Positions 41,094-48,766 of a stretch of 64,000 nucleotides of DNA are shown here, piece by piece. The stretch covers positions 1-64,000 of the forward strand of contig NWQR01000001.1 in assembly GCA_002798275.1 (NCBI GenBank), given 5' to 3'. This DNA comes from Lysobacteraceae bacterium NML08-0793. Lineage in GTDB: Bacteria; Pseudomonadota; Gammaproteobacteria; Xanthomonadales; Xanthomonadaceae. A model generated the notes under the pieces. That model saw only the letters and a list, made by a program, of their open reading frames with translations. It ran no database searches and was not told the origin of the DNA. The position numbers were made by a program, and so were the translations under genes. Position 1 is the stretch's first letter, and each line of letters begins with the position of its first letter.

Positions 41094-42197
41094 ATGCCAG
41101 CCCTGCCCCGTCTTTTGTGTGCATCCGTACTGCCGACATTTGTCCTGCTGGCAGGATGCACCCCACCCCCTGCGCCCAAAATCGAACGCAGCCCGCAAGA
41201 AGTCCGCGCAGAACTACAACGCCTGATACCCGCGCGCGTGCAAGACCGCGCAGGTTGGGCGGCTGATATCCAATCTGCCTTTCAAGCACTGCGCCTGCCG
41301 CCGACCACCGCCAATCTGTGCGCCGTTCTGGCCGTGATTGAACAAGAAAGTAGCTACAACGTTGACCCGGTAATCGCCAACCTCGGCGCCGTTTCTATCG
41401 CCGAAATCAAGCGCCGCGCCGCACGCCTGCATATCCCGGCACTGGCCGTGGATGCCGCCCTGCGCATCAAGGCCGATGATGGCGAAGCCTGGGGCGAAAA
41501 ACTCGCCAAAGTCAAAACCGAACGCGAACTAAGCGCGCTCTATACCCGCATGCTGCAATCGCTACCGGCACTGTTGCGTGGCCGACTGGAAGCTGCCAAT
41601 CCAGTGCGTACCGGTGGACCGATGCAAGTGAGCATCCGCTACGCATCACTGAAGAACTATCCCTACCAGCCCGTCCCGGCAAGCGCCCGCGAAGCCGTAT
41701 TCAGCCGCCAGGGTGGGCTGTATTTCGGCATTGCACATCTTTTGAAATACCCCAATAGCTATCCGCGCCATATCTACCGCTTTGCCGACTTCAACGCCGG
41801 CCATTACGCCAGCCGCAATGCCGCATTTCAGCATGCAGTCAGCCAAGCATCCGGCATTCCACTGGCACTGGACGGCGATCTGATTATCCACGGCAGCCAA
41901 GACATCGGCGCCACCGAAAATGCCATCCGCACTCTGGCTCATGCCCTCGACATGAGCGATAAAGCCATCCGCGCCGACCTGGAACTGGGCAGCCAGCATC
42001 GTTTTGAATCCAGCACCTTGTATCAGCGCCTGTACGCCCTGGCCGAAGCGCGCAGCGGCAAAAAACTCCCCCGGCAAATGATTCCCCGCATTCGGCTGGA
42101 AAGCCCGAAAATCACCCGGCAACTAACCACCGAGTGGTTTGCCAACCGCGTGGAAAGCCGTTATCGAGATTGCGAAAAACGCGCAGCCGGGCATTGA
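41094..42197 (+). CDS. DUF1615 family lipoprotein
   Basis: 367 residues. A lipoprotein signal ends in VLLAGC (lipobox), so it should be anchored in the outer or inner membrane. The body has family blocks [17 protein letters not shown], with a lytic-transglycosylase-like glutamate, and [17 protein letters not shown], both recalling a peptidoglycan-cleaving fold. The enzymatic role is not proven. The Mu-like prophage remnant begins right after its stop. Confidence 0.85.
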   Translation: MPALPRLLCASVLPTFVLLAGCTPPPAPKIERSPQEVRAELQRLIPARVQDRAGWAADIQSAFQALRLPPTTANLCAVLAVIEQESSYNVDPVIANLGAVSIAEIKRRAARLHIPALAVDAALRIKADDGEAWGEKLAKVKTERELSALYTRMLQSLPALLRGRLEAANPVRTGGPMQVSIRYASLKNYPYQPVPASAREAVFSRQGGLYFGIAHLLKYPNSYPRHIYRFADFNAGHYASRNAAFQHAVSQASGIPLALDGDLIIHGSQDIGATENAIRTLAHALDMSDKAIRADLELGSQHRFESSTLYQRLYALAEARSGKKLPRQMIPRIRLESPKITRQLTTEWFANRVESRYRDCEKRAAGH

Positions 42198-42213
42198 GCT
42201 GCCCCTCTTATTG

Positions 42214-43234
42214 CACGGCTAATCTGCTCGACATCTGTCACCACTACCCACGGGAACCGCATCAACTTGCCCGCGCCTGGCGCACCCGGCTGATTTATCA
42301 AACCAACCTACGCACCAGCTACATGGCCGGTCGCTGGGAAACCTTGCAGAAGTTCCCCTACCTGCAATACCAGCACCGCACCGTGGATAACCCGCGTGAG
42401 AATCACAAGGCGTTGGATGACAAGATCATCGCCACCCGCGACCCGTGGTGGGATACCCATTACCCGCCCAACGGCTGGATGTGCCGCTGCACCGTGAACG
42501 GCATATCCGAGGCGCGCTTGCGTGCGATGCGCGGCGAAAATGCCGAACCTGACACTGCGCCACCAACCGATCCAAACGACCCGCCCCCGGAATGGCGCTA
42601 TCACGTCGGCAAGGCGGCACGCTCGATGGCCGCTGCCGAACGCTTTGGGCAAAAAGTGATGCAACTGCCGCCTGCCTGGCGTAAAGCCGCACTGGATGAT
42701 GCGCAGAAAAGGCAGGTGGATTGGTTCAAAGACTTCCCCGGCTTTATCGACCGCGCCGTGAGTGAAATTGCCGAAGGCAAGCCGCGCTCTGTCGGCGCAG
42801 TCACGCCCGTGGCGTTTATGCCGAATCAAGTTTGGGAGCAGCTTGCCGCTGGTGAAACCATCGGCGGGTACAAGTTTCAACCCAAGCGAGTAACCCCTCT
42901 TATTGCCAGTTCCGACCGCGCCCTCTATCACGCTATGCGCGGTGGGCAGAAATGGGAGGGGCGAGAGGAAGCATTGCAATTGGTGATTGCCGAAGCGCGT
43001 AACCTGCCGGTATGGGCAAATCATCCAGACACCCTGTGGTTCTTGAATAAATCGCCTTTTCAGTTAGTGCTGGCGCGCAAGCTGGATGACACCCGTTATA
43101 TGACTGTGCCTATCAGCCTTGACGAGATTGACCATAAGGCCAAGAAGCGAGTGAAGTCGAACTGGCTTCATACATTTGAAGTTGAAACCCCAAACAACAT
43201 GAAGCACTTGAAGTTGCTATATGGAAACCCCTAG
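42214..43234 (+). pseudogene. 5'-truncated Mu F-like head protein with C-terminal extension
   Basis: The frame lacks its first part: recognisable sequence begins near RAWRTRLIYQTNLRTSYMAG and continues YLQYQHRTVDNPRENHKALD and PPNGWMCRCTVNGIS, the conserved end of the phage Mu gpF / SPP1 gp7 head morphogenesis domain. It then carries about 200 further residues (RSVGAVTPVAFM to HLKLLYGNP). Such extensions in MuF proteins are often toxin-like nuclease domains; I cannot identify this one. The 5' boundary is set by homology and is approximate. Its TAG stop lies inside the tRNA-like element. Confidence 0.75.
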
Positions 43235-43315
43235 GGCCGGATTCGAACCGACATAGCGGGAAGTGCCTCTATGGACACGACCCCTCCATCTACCTGGCGT
43301 GGACTCTACTAGGGG
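43228..43315 (-). ncRNA. tRNA-like cloverleaf without readable anticodon
   Basis: On the minus strand 88 bases begin CCCCTAG and end CTAGGGG, a perfect 7-bp acceptor-like stem. A T-arm with loop TTCGAAT (43241-43247) and a 5-bp stem is followed by one extra base before the acceptor. A 4-bp stem (43253-43256 with 43269-43272) and a 6-bp bulged stem (43296-43301 with 43276-43282) complete a cloverleaf. No seven-base anticodon loop on a 5-bp stem is found and no CCA is encoded, so it is not an ordinary tRNA. The same stems could also form in the plus-strand phage mRNA. Confidence 0.5.
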
Positions 43316-43330
43316 CATAAGGACTATACC

Positions 43331-43816
43331 ATGCAAAACATCACCATCCAGCTTGAAACCAACGTCCAACGCCTGTTTGATGAGGGCAAGCGCCGTGGGC
43401 TGGATACGTCGGGGCTGATGGCGGATATTGGCGAGATACTGCTCAAGAGCACGCAGCGGCGCTTTGAGACGGGGCTGGCACCGGATGGCAATGCTTGGGC
43501 ACCGCTCAAATCCGGTGGCCCATCTCGGTTGACGCGGGGCGGGACATTGGGCGGCCAGATTTATGCCAGCAGCGGCGATGATTGGGCAGAGCTGACTGCG
43601 ACCACCGAATACGCCCGCTGGCACCAAGAGGGCACCCAGCCCTATATCATTGAGCCGAAGGAAAAGAAGGCACTCAACATTCCGGGCGTAGGTCCGCGCA
43701 AGCGGGTCAACCATCCCGGTCTGCCCGCCCGCCCATTTATGGGCGTGTCAGACGAGGACAGAGCCGAAATCGAAAAACAAGCCATTGCCTGGTTTGATTT
43801 TGGGACAAAGGGCTGA
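43331..43816 (+). CDS. Mu gpG-like virion morphogenesis protein
   Basis: 161 residues, full length for the family. Typical blocks are LLKSTQRRFETGLAPDGNAWAPL and TTEYARWHQEGT, ending with PARPFMGVSDEDRAEIEKQA. In Mu this protein acts in tail completion and head-tail assembly. AAGGA lies about 8 bases before the ATG. It is the only apparently intact structural gene of the prophage remnant. Confidence 0.88.
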   Translation: MQNITIQLETNVQRLFDEGKRRGLDTSGLMADIGEILLKSTQRRFETGLAPDGNAWAPLKSGGPSRLTRGGTLGGQIYASSGDDWAELTATTEYARWHQEGTQPYIIEPKEKKALNIPGVGPRKRVNHPGLPARPFMGVSDEDRAEIEKQAIAWFDFGTKG

Positions 43817-43842
43817 CGCGCTGTAACGCGCTGTAATGCGCT
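43816..43842 (+). repeat. Short tandem repeat after gpG
   Basis: ACGCGCTGTA occurs twice head to tail (43816-43835), followed by a partial third copy ATGCGCT. The repeat begins at the gpG stop codon. Confidence 0.7.
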
Positions 43843-44021
43843 CCAAGACCCGGAGCGCAGTCGTGTTACATCGCCGGGGGGCGTGTGGCACTGGCGGCGA
43901 TTTAAACGGGTTTTAAAAATGGTTTGATGCCACTGCGATTGGCTAGGGTGCAATGCCCCGGCAAAAATGATTGATGCAGCTAAGTCCCGGTGCATGAGCG
44001 TGAGCCGGGAAACTGCCCGGC
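43843..44021 (+). other. Phage intergenic region, no gene seen
   Basis: About 180 bases with no supported frame. It includes a GGGGGG tract and a TTTAAACGGGTTTTAAAAA stretch, and a possible CCCGG/CCGGG hairpin at 43987-44010 just ahead of the protease remnant. Confidence 0.4.
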
Positions 44022-44246
44022 ATGAACCGGATTGCCCTCAACACCACCGAGATTATCGTCGCTGCCGATGGCGCAGCGCCGCAGTGGGTGGAGCTGATTC
44101 CAGCGGCCGATGCCCATGGCATTGTCGCGCAAGAGGCGCAGGCCGCGATCCAGATGCTGGGTATCCAGCCGCAGGCCGAAGTATTCGGCCAAATCATCGA
44201 AATGGGCCGCGAGGCGGCCCAAGTGTTGAACGAGCGATCTGTCTAA
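44022..44246 (+). pseudogene. Mu I-type protease N-terminus fused to another sequence
   Basis: 74 codons. The first 30 residues (MNRIALNTTEIIVAADGAAP, then QWVELIPA) look like the start of Mu-like prophage I (protease/scaffold) proteins. The protease core is missing; the remainder (IVAQEAQAAIQMLGIQPQAE and on) is unrelated to that core. An internal deletion joining two phage genes explains this best. Both parts are open, so a fused product is possible. Confidence 0.55.
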
Positions 44247-44248
44247 CT

Positions 44249-44389
44249 TCAAGCAGTCATGGATTTGTAGAAATCCATGACTGCTGAAATCCCCAGCATT
44301 ACCACCGCGAGCAAAAACGCTGCCAGCGCAAGCGGATGCATGCTGAGGGCGAGCAAACCAGTAATACAGGTGATTTTCACGAGTTCCAT
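44249..44389 (-). CDS. Small membrane protein, copy 2 of a tandem pair
   Basis: 46 residues from the ATG at 44389: MELVKITCITGLLALSMHPL, a hydrophobic run, then MDFYKSMTA. It is a paralogue of the protein encoded at 44426-44563: 17 of the first 22 residues agree while seven of those shared codons differ silently, showing selection on the protein. One membrane helix is predicted. No clear ribosome-binding site. It is antisense to the prophage genes. Its 3' end contains a 15-bp perfect hairpin. Confidence 0.65.
   Translation of the reverse strand: MELVKITCITGLLALSMHPLALAAFLLAVVMLGISAVMDFYKSMTA
44252..44285. repeat. 15-bp perfect inverted repeat with four-base loop
   Basis: AGCAGTCATGGATTT and its exact complement surround GTAG. 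The pairing extends three more bases past one bulge. It lies inside the end of the copy 2 small membrane protein gene and just beyond the protease remnant stop. No T-run follows on either strand. Confidence 0.85.
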
Positions 44390-44425
44390 ATGATTGACAG
44401 TTGAGCAAGCGACAGGCGTAGGCAC

Positions 44426-44563
44426 TCAGTCCAGCATGGTCCAGATTTCCCAAGCGGTGGTTGCAAGCAACAACACGATGCACACACCCAAGGCCAACAG
44501 TGCCAGCGGATGCAGGCTGAGGGCAATCATGCCGGTGATGCAGGTTACTTTTACGAGGTTCAT
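44426..44563 (-). CDS. Small membrane protein, copy 1 of a tandem pair
   Basis: 45 residues: MNLVKVTCITGMIALSLHPL, then a hydrophobic stretch (LALGVCIVLLLATTAW) and an acidic end. One transmembrane helix, short N-terminal tail with a Lys and a Cys. Its ATG directly abuts the GTG start of the tape-measure gene on the other strand. Size and form resemble holin-like or type I toxin peptides, but this is only an analogy. Confidence 0.65.
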   Translation of the reverse strand: MNLVKVTCITGMIALSLHPLALLALGVCIVLLLATTAWEIWTMLD

Positions 44564-45571
44564 GTGACCGACAATAGCATTACTTTTCGGATTTTGGGTA
44601 ATTCCGACGAATTTGTCGGCGAACTCAAAGTTGCCGAAAGCACAGTCAAAAAATTTGCGAAGGAAGTCACAAAAGCCGCGCACGAATCCGGCGCGGGGCT
44701 GAGCGCTGCCCGCCGTGGCGTGGAGTCCATCAGCCAACAGCTGCAAAACGCTCAAAAGTGGGCCATCCGTATTGGGGCCGCCATGACCGCTCTGGGGCAG
44801 CTGCAAGGCGTGGCCCGACTTGCCGACCAATGGGCGCAGGTCACGGGACGCATGCGGCTAGCCACCAAAGGCGCGGTGGATAGCGCTGAGGCGATGGATC
44901 GGGTTTATCAGGTCGCACAGCGCACCTCCTCGGAGATGGAGAGCACGGCCGGGCTGGTCGCCAAAATCACCGGCAACCTGCGCGACATGGGCGTGGAGAG
45001 CAAGGCCGCATTTGGCAGTGCGCTGAGTCTGGCCGAGACCATCAACAAGACCTTCATCATTTCCGGGGCATCGGCAGCCGCGCAAAGCAACGCCATCACC
45101 CAATTTACCCAGTCGCTGGCCGGGGGCGTGTTGCGGGCCGAGGAATTTAACTCGGTCGTGGAAAACTCCGACCGCCTGGCACGCGCCCTGGCCGATGGCA
45201 TGGGGAAATCCATGGGCGAGCTGCGCAAGGCCGTCAATGACGGCAAGGTCAGCGCCTCCGAGATGCTGACGGCGATCCAGTCGCAAGCGGGCGTGATTGA
45301 TGCGGAGTTCAAACAAATTCCGCAGACCATCGGCAACGCTTGGACGCAGCTGCAAAACGCGGTATTGCGCTATGTCGGCACCGCCGACCAGGCGCGTGGC
45401 GTGTCAGCGCGCATCGCGCAATCCATCGGCTGGATTGCCGACAATCTCGACCGCGTAGTCAATACCGTATTGACGCTGGGCACGGTGATTGCCGTGGCCT
45501 ACGGGCAAAAAGCGCTGGCCTATGGCCGAGCATGGATTGCCAATCTCAAAGACGGCTACGAGTGGAAGTGA
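44564..45571 (+). pseudogene. Truncated phage tail tape-measure protein
   Basis: 335 residues starting at GTG 44564, with GAGG 6 bases ahead. The tape-measure N-terminal domain is clear: ITFRILGNSDEFVGELKVAE, STAGLVAKITGNLRDMGVES, FTQSLAGGVLRAEEFNSVVE, MGKSMGELRKAVNDGKV and IPQTIGNAWTQLQNAVLRYV. Full-length proteins are usually far longer; this one stops shortly after WIADNLDRVVNTVL, where sequence changes. It is the 5' part of a deleted gene. Confidence 0.82.
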
Positions 45572-45756
45572 AGGAGGCTGAGAAGCTGCGCTCAATCTCG
45601 CTCAAGTCGATTAGCGCAGCCAAGCCGCACCAGAGGATGCTGCATGTTGACTTACTCGCCCAAGCGTGGGAGAAACAGCTCTACAGTTTGAGGCCATGTG
45701 GGCTTGAGAGCCATACGATAACCCTAAGGTTTCATGGCATTTGCAACCAGCATTAA
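45560..45756 (+). pseudogene. Unidentified coding remnant after the tape-measure fragment
   Basis: In the frame +2 to the tape-measure gene, about 65 codons read VKEAEKLRSISLKSISAAKP, then HQRMLHVDLLAQAWEKQLYS, then LRPCGLESHTITLRFHGICN. It has normal coding character but no start of its own. I do not recognise it; it looks like the 3' end of a gene joined by the deletion that truncated the tape-measure gene. Confidence 0.4.
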
Positions 45757-45784
45757 TTCGCATGCGTCACTCCACTCATTCTGT

Positions 45785-46183
45785 TCAATACAGATTCTTT
45801 ACCACCCAACCCTCTATAAAATGAGAGCGACCATCTTTAAAACCTATTGTAACAACCAAACTATACTTTGGCCAAAAAATTTCACGTCCCCACCCCGCTC
45901 TTAGCCCTATTCTTCCATCAATATACAAAGAATCACACTGCATGCATGATGAATTGGGCTCAAACATCTCTCTTTCCAAATATTCAAATCCATAATTTTT
46001 CAGCACAACCTCAATTTCATCTCTAGTTGCACCAACCCCAAAAATCCCCCTAACCTTATCACTAACAACAACGGGATTATTTCCCTCAGGAAGTTCACCC
46101 AAGAGAAACTCATTAGCCACCCCTCCATCTCCAGTATCACACCCTGAAACAAGCAGCAACAATAAAATTAATTTAAATCTCAT
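45785..46183 (-). CDS. AT-rich lipoprotein of unknown function
   Basis: 132 residues from the ATG at 46183. The signal MRFKLILLLLLVSGC ends in a lipobox with Cys15. The mature part has a SmpA/OmlA-like look: DKVRGIFGVGATRDEIEVVL, then CMQCDSLYIDGRIG. Base composition is much poorer in GC than the chromosome, so it was acquired. It might protect against a secreted effector, but there is no toxin gene beside it. Confidence 0.7.
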   Translation of the reverse strand: MRFKLILLLLLVSGCDTGDGGVANEFLLGELPEGNNPVVVSDKVRGIFGVGATRDEIEVVLKNYGFEYLEREMFEPNSSCMQCDSLYIDGRIGLRAGWGREIFWPKYSLVVTIGFKDGRSHFIEGWVVKNLY

Positions 46184-46258
46184 TAACTCCAACCAAAATA
46201 ATAAAAATAAAAAATCCACACTCGAAATTATTTTTCAAAACATCACTTTAAAAATACA

Positions 46259-46390
46259 TCAACCCTCCTCCGCTTTCAGCACCAGATAAAGCGCCGCCAA
46301 TTCTTCGCCCATATCTTTATAACCTTTGACCTCCTTATCCCTGCGAAACACACACCGTTGGCACCAATACTGATAGGCATCCGGGGTCAA
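46259..46390 (-). pseudogene. Small coding fragment, possibly phage-derived
   Basis: A frame from a TTG at 46390 to a TGA at 46259-46261 reads LTPDAYQYWCQRCVFRRDKE, then VKGYKDMGEELAALYLVLKAEEG. The CQRC pair and regular coding pattern suggest a real 43-residue peptide or the end of a lost gene. No ATG precedes the first part. Confidence 0.35.
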
Positions 46391-46408
46391 GACTACATTG
46401 CCACGACA

Positions 46409-46435
46409 AACGAAGCCGCACAAGGCGGCTTCGTT
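46409..46435 (-). terminator. Terminator of the M13 peptidase gene
   Basis: An 11-bp stem AACGAAGCCGC / GCGGCTTCGTT with five-base loop, followed by TTGTC on the minus strand, 31 bases past the stop. Confidence 0.8.
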
Positions 46436-46465
46436 TGCTCAACAAACTTGTTTCCATCAGGTGAT

Positions 46466-48580
46466 TTACCAGATGCGCACGCGCTCTTCAGGCTTGATAT
46501 AAAGCTTGTCGCCGGGTTTTACTTCGAAAGCCTCGTACCAAGCGTCGATATTGCGCAATGGTGCAAAGGCGCGGATTTGTCCCGGTGAATGCGGGCCGTT
46601 GATCAGCTGCTGCCGCAAGGCGTCATCACGCCACAAGGTGCGCCAGACTTGCGCCCAGCCAAGGAATAGGCGCTGTTCGCCGCTGAAGCCATCAACAACG
46701 GGCGCGGGTTTGCCCGCCAATGCGCGCCGGTAGGCTTCCAGTGCGATGGTCAAGCCGCCCAGGTCGCCGATATTTTCGCCCATCGACACTTTGCCGTTGA
46801 TGTGCATACCCGGCAGTTGCGGAAACTCGTAGCTTTCATACTGTGCCCCGAGTTTGGCCGCCTGTGCTTCAAACTTGGCAGCATCTTCTGCACGCCACCA
46901 GTCGCGCAGCACACCGGCACCATCGGATTTGCGTCCTTGGTCATCAAATCCGTGGATGATTTCATGACCGATCACGCCGCCGATGGCCCCGTAATTGACT
47001 GCCATATCCGCTTTCGGGTCGAAGAATGGCGGTTGCAGGATCGCCGCCGGGAATACGATTTCGTTCTTTACCGAGTTGTAATAGGCATTCACCGTTTGCG
47101 GGGTCATGCCCCACTCCATTTTGTCCACCGGCTTACCAAGGCGGTTGCGCACATAATCCCAATGGAAGGCATGGCTGCGCAGTGCATTACCGACTACATC
47201 GCCATTGCGGATTTCAAGAGCGCTGTAATCGCGCCATTTTTCCGGGTAGCCGATTTTCAAGCCGAAATTGGCAAGTTTTGCCGCTGCCTCGCGTTTGGTA
47301 TCCTCGCCCATCCATTCCAGTTGCGCCAGGCGCGCGCCCATCGCCGCTTTGACATTGGCGACCAGCTCATCCATTTTGCTTTTGGCATCCGGGGTGAAAT
47401 AAAGCGCCACATAATCGCGGCCAATCGCCTCTCCCATACTGCGTTCGGCCAGTGATACGCCGCGCTTCCAGCGTTCCTGCTGTTCTGGCTGGCCAGACAT
47501 GAATTTGCTGCGGAACTGGAAATGTGCATCGACAAACTGGCTAGAAAGCAGTGGCGCAGCTGTATCGATGACATGAAAAGCTGCCCAGGCTTTCAGCGTA
47601 TCCAAAGATGCCTGATTGTAGATTTCCGCCAGTTTGGGCACTGCGCTGTGCTGCCGCACTACAACCTGCGGGGCGTGGTCGAGCTTGGCCGCCTTGAAAT
47701 AATCGCTCCACGGAAAGCCCGGCGCATACGCGGCAAATCTGGACATTTCCACCGGGTTATAGGTCTTGTCGCGGTCGCGGCTGTCGGCACGGCTCCAGTG
47801 CGCTTCTGCGATGCGGGTTTCAAGCGCGAGAATCTGCTCGGCTTGTTTTCCCGCATCTTTCCAACCAATCAGGCCGAGCATCTGCGCCAGATATTGCTGA
47901 TAACGCTCGCGCTGCGGTGCAAAGCGCGCTTCTAGATACATCTGCCTGTCGCCAAGACCAAGGCCGGACTGTCCCATGTAAAGCGTGTAATGATCTGGGT
48001 CGCGCTGATCATCGGACACACCAAGAGAAAAAAAGCTGCTGCCAAAATGGCCATTGGCACGCCCCATCCATTCGGCCATTTGCCGTTTGTTGCGAATCTT
48101 GCCGATTTCATCCAGCGAGGGTTTCAGCGGTGCAAGTCCGGCCGCTTCAATGGCGGCCTCATCCATGAAGCTGCGGTAGATGGCGGCGATTTTTGCGCCA
48201 TCGCCATCCGTAGCCGGATTGCCCTGTGGATAGGCTTCCACCAGTTTGCGCACGCGGGCTTCGGAAAGGTCGCGCAAAATATGAAAGGCGCCGTAATTGG
48301 AGCGGTCAGCCGGAATCGGCGTGTTCTTTGCCCAATTGCCGTTGGCGTATTCAAAAAAATCATCACCCGGTTTGACGTTGCGGTTCATGCCCGCCAAATC
48401 CAGCCCCCAAGCGCCAAAACGTGGTGCGGCAATCGGCGCATCGGCGCTGCTGCCGTCGGCTTCGGCAAACAATGCCTGCTGCCAGCAGGCTTCATCCAGA
48501 CAATGCGGATCGGCCGATGCGGATACGGAAAAACCAAGCGCAAGCGCGATGGCGCTGCCAAGAAGTGCGGGCTTCAACAT
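46466..48580 (-). CDS. M13 family zinc metallopeptidase
   Basis: 704 residues with a signal peptide (LLGSAIALALGFSVSASA). The zinc site is GHEIIHGFDDQGRK with the third ligand in ENIGDLGGLTIA; an upstream VNAYYNSVKNEIVFPAAIL block binds substrate. M13 (neprilysin-like) enzymes cut short peptides outside the cytoplasm. The usual C-terminal CxVW is VRIW here. The ATG at 48580 is set by the signal peptide. Confidence 0.93.
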   Translation of the reverse strand: MLKPALLGSAIALALGFSVSASADPHCLDEACWQQALFAEADGSSADAPIAAPRFGAWGLDLAGMNRNVKPGDDFFEYANGNWAKNTPIPADRSNYGAFHILRDLSEARVRKLVEAYPQGNPATDGDGAKIAAIYRSFMDEAAIEAAGLAPLKPSLDEIGKIRNKRQMAEWMGRANGHFGSSFFSLGVSDDQRDPDHYTLYMGQSGLGLGDRQMYLEARFAPQRERYQQYLAQMLGLIGWKDAGKQAEQILALETRIAEAHWSRADSRDRDKTYNPVEMSRFAAYAPGFPWSDYFKAAKLDHAPQVVVRQHSAVPKLAEIYNQASLDTLKAWAAFHVIDTAAPLLSSQFVDAHFQFRSKFMSGQPEQQERWKRGVSLAERSMGEAIGRDYVALYFTPDAKSKMDELVANVKAAMGARLAQLEWMGEDTKREAAAKLANFGLKIGYPEKWRDYSALEIRNGDVVGNALRSHAFHWDYVRNRLGKPVDKMEWGMTPQTVNAYYNSVKNEIVFPAAILQPPFFDPKADMAVNYGAIGGVIGHEIIHGFDDQGRKSDGAGVLRDWWRAEDAAKFEAQAAKLGAQYESYEFPQLPGMHINGKVSMGENIGDLGGLTIALEAYRRALAGKPAPVVDGFSGEQRLFLGWAQVWRTLWRDDALRQQLINGPHSPGQIRAFAPLRNIDAWYEAFEVKPGDKLYIKPEERVRIW

Positions 48581-48717
48581 GAAAACTCCTTCAAATAATG
48601 GAAAGGTTGAAGGCGGCAAGACAGGAATGCCCGACGCCCCGGGATGGCACAAAGTGTAGCGCCCCTTGCAGTGCCTGCCATGCCGGCGAGGCTTGCGGCA
48701 CTTGCTAGGACAAAAAC

Positions 48718-48742
48718 AAAGGCAGGTGCCTGACCTGCCTTT
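48718..48742 (-). terminator. Terminator of gyrA
   Basis: AAAGGCAGGT / ACCTGCCTTT stem with a five-base loop, then TGTTTTTG on the minus strand, 24 bases past the gyrA stop. Confidence 0.88.
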
Positions 48743-48766
48743 GCATGATGACGTGCGTTTTGCCGG

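Noticed and set aside
43228-43315. Calling the tRNA-like element a normal tRNA
   Set aside because: No five-base anticodon stem with a seven-base loop can be drawn, an extra base separates T-stem and acceptor, and CCA is not encoded.
42198-46465. A complete Mu-like prophage
   Set aside because: Transposase MuA/MuB, portal, capsid, sheath and lysis genes are missing and the F, I and tape-measure genes are truncated; only gpG appears intact.
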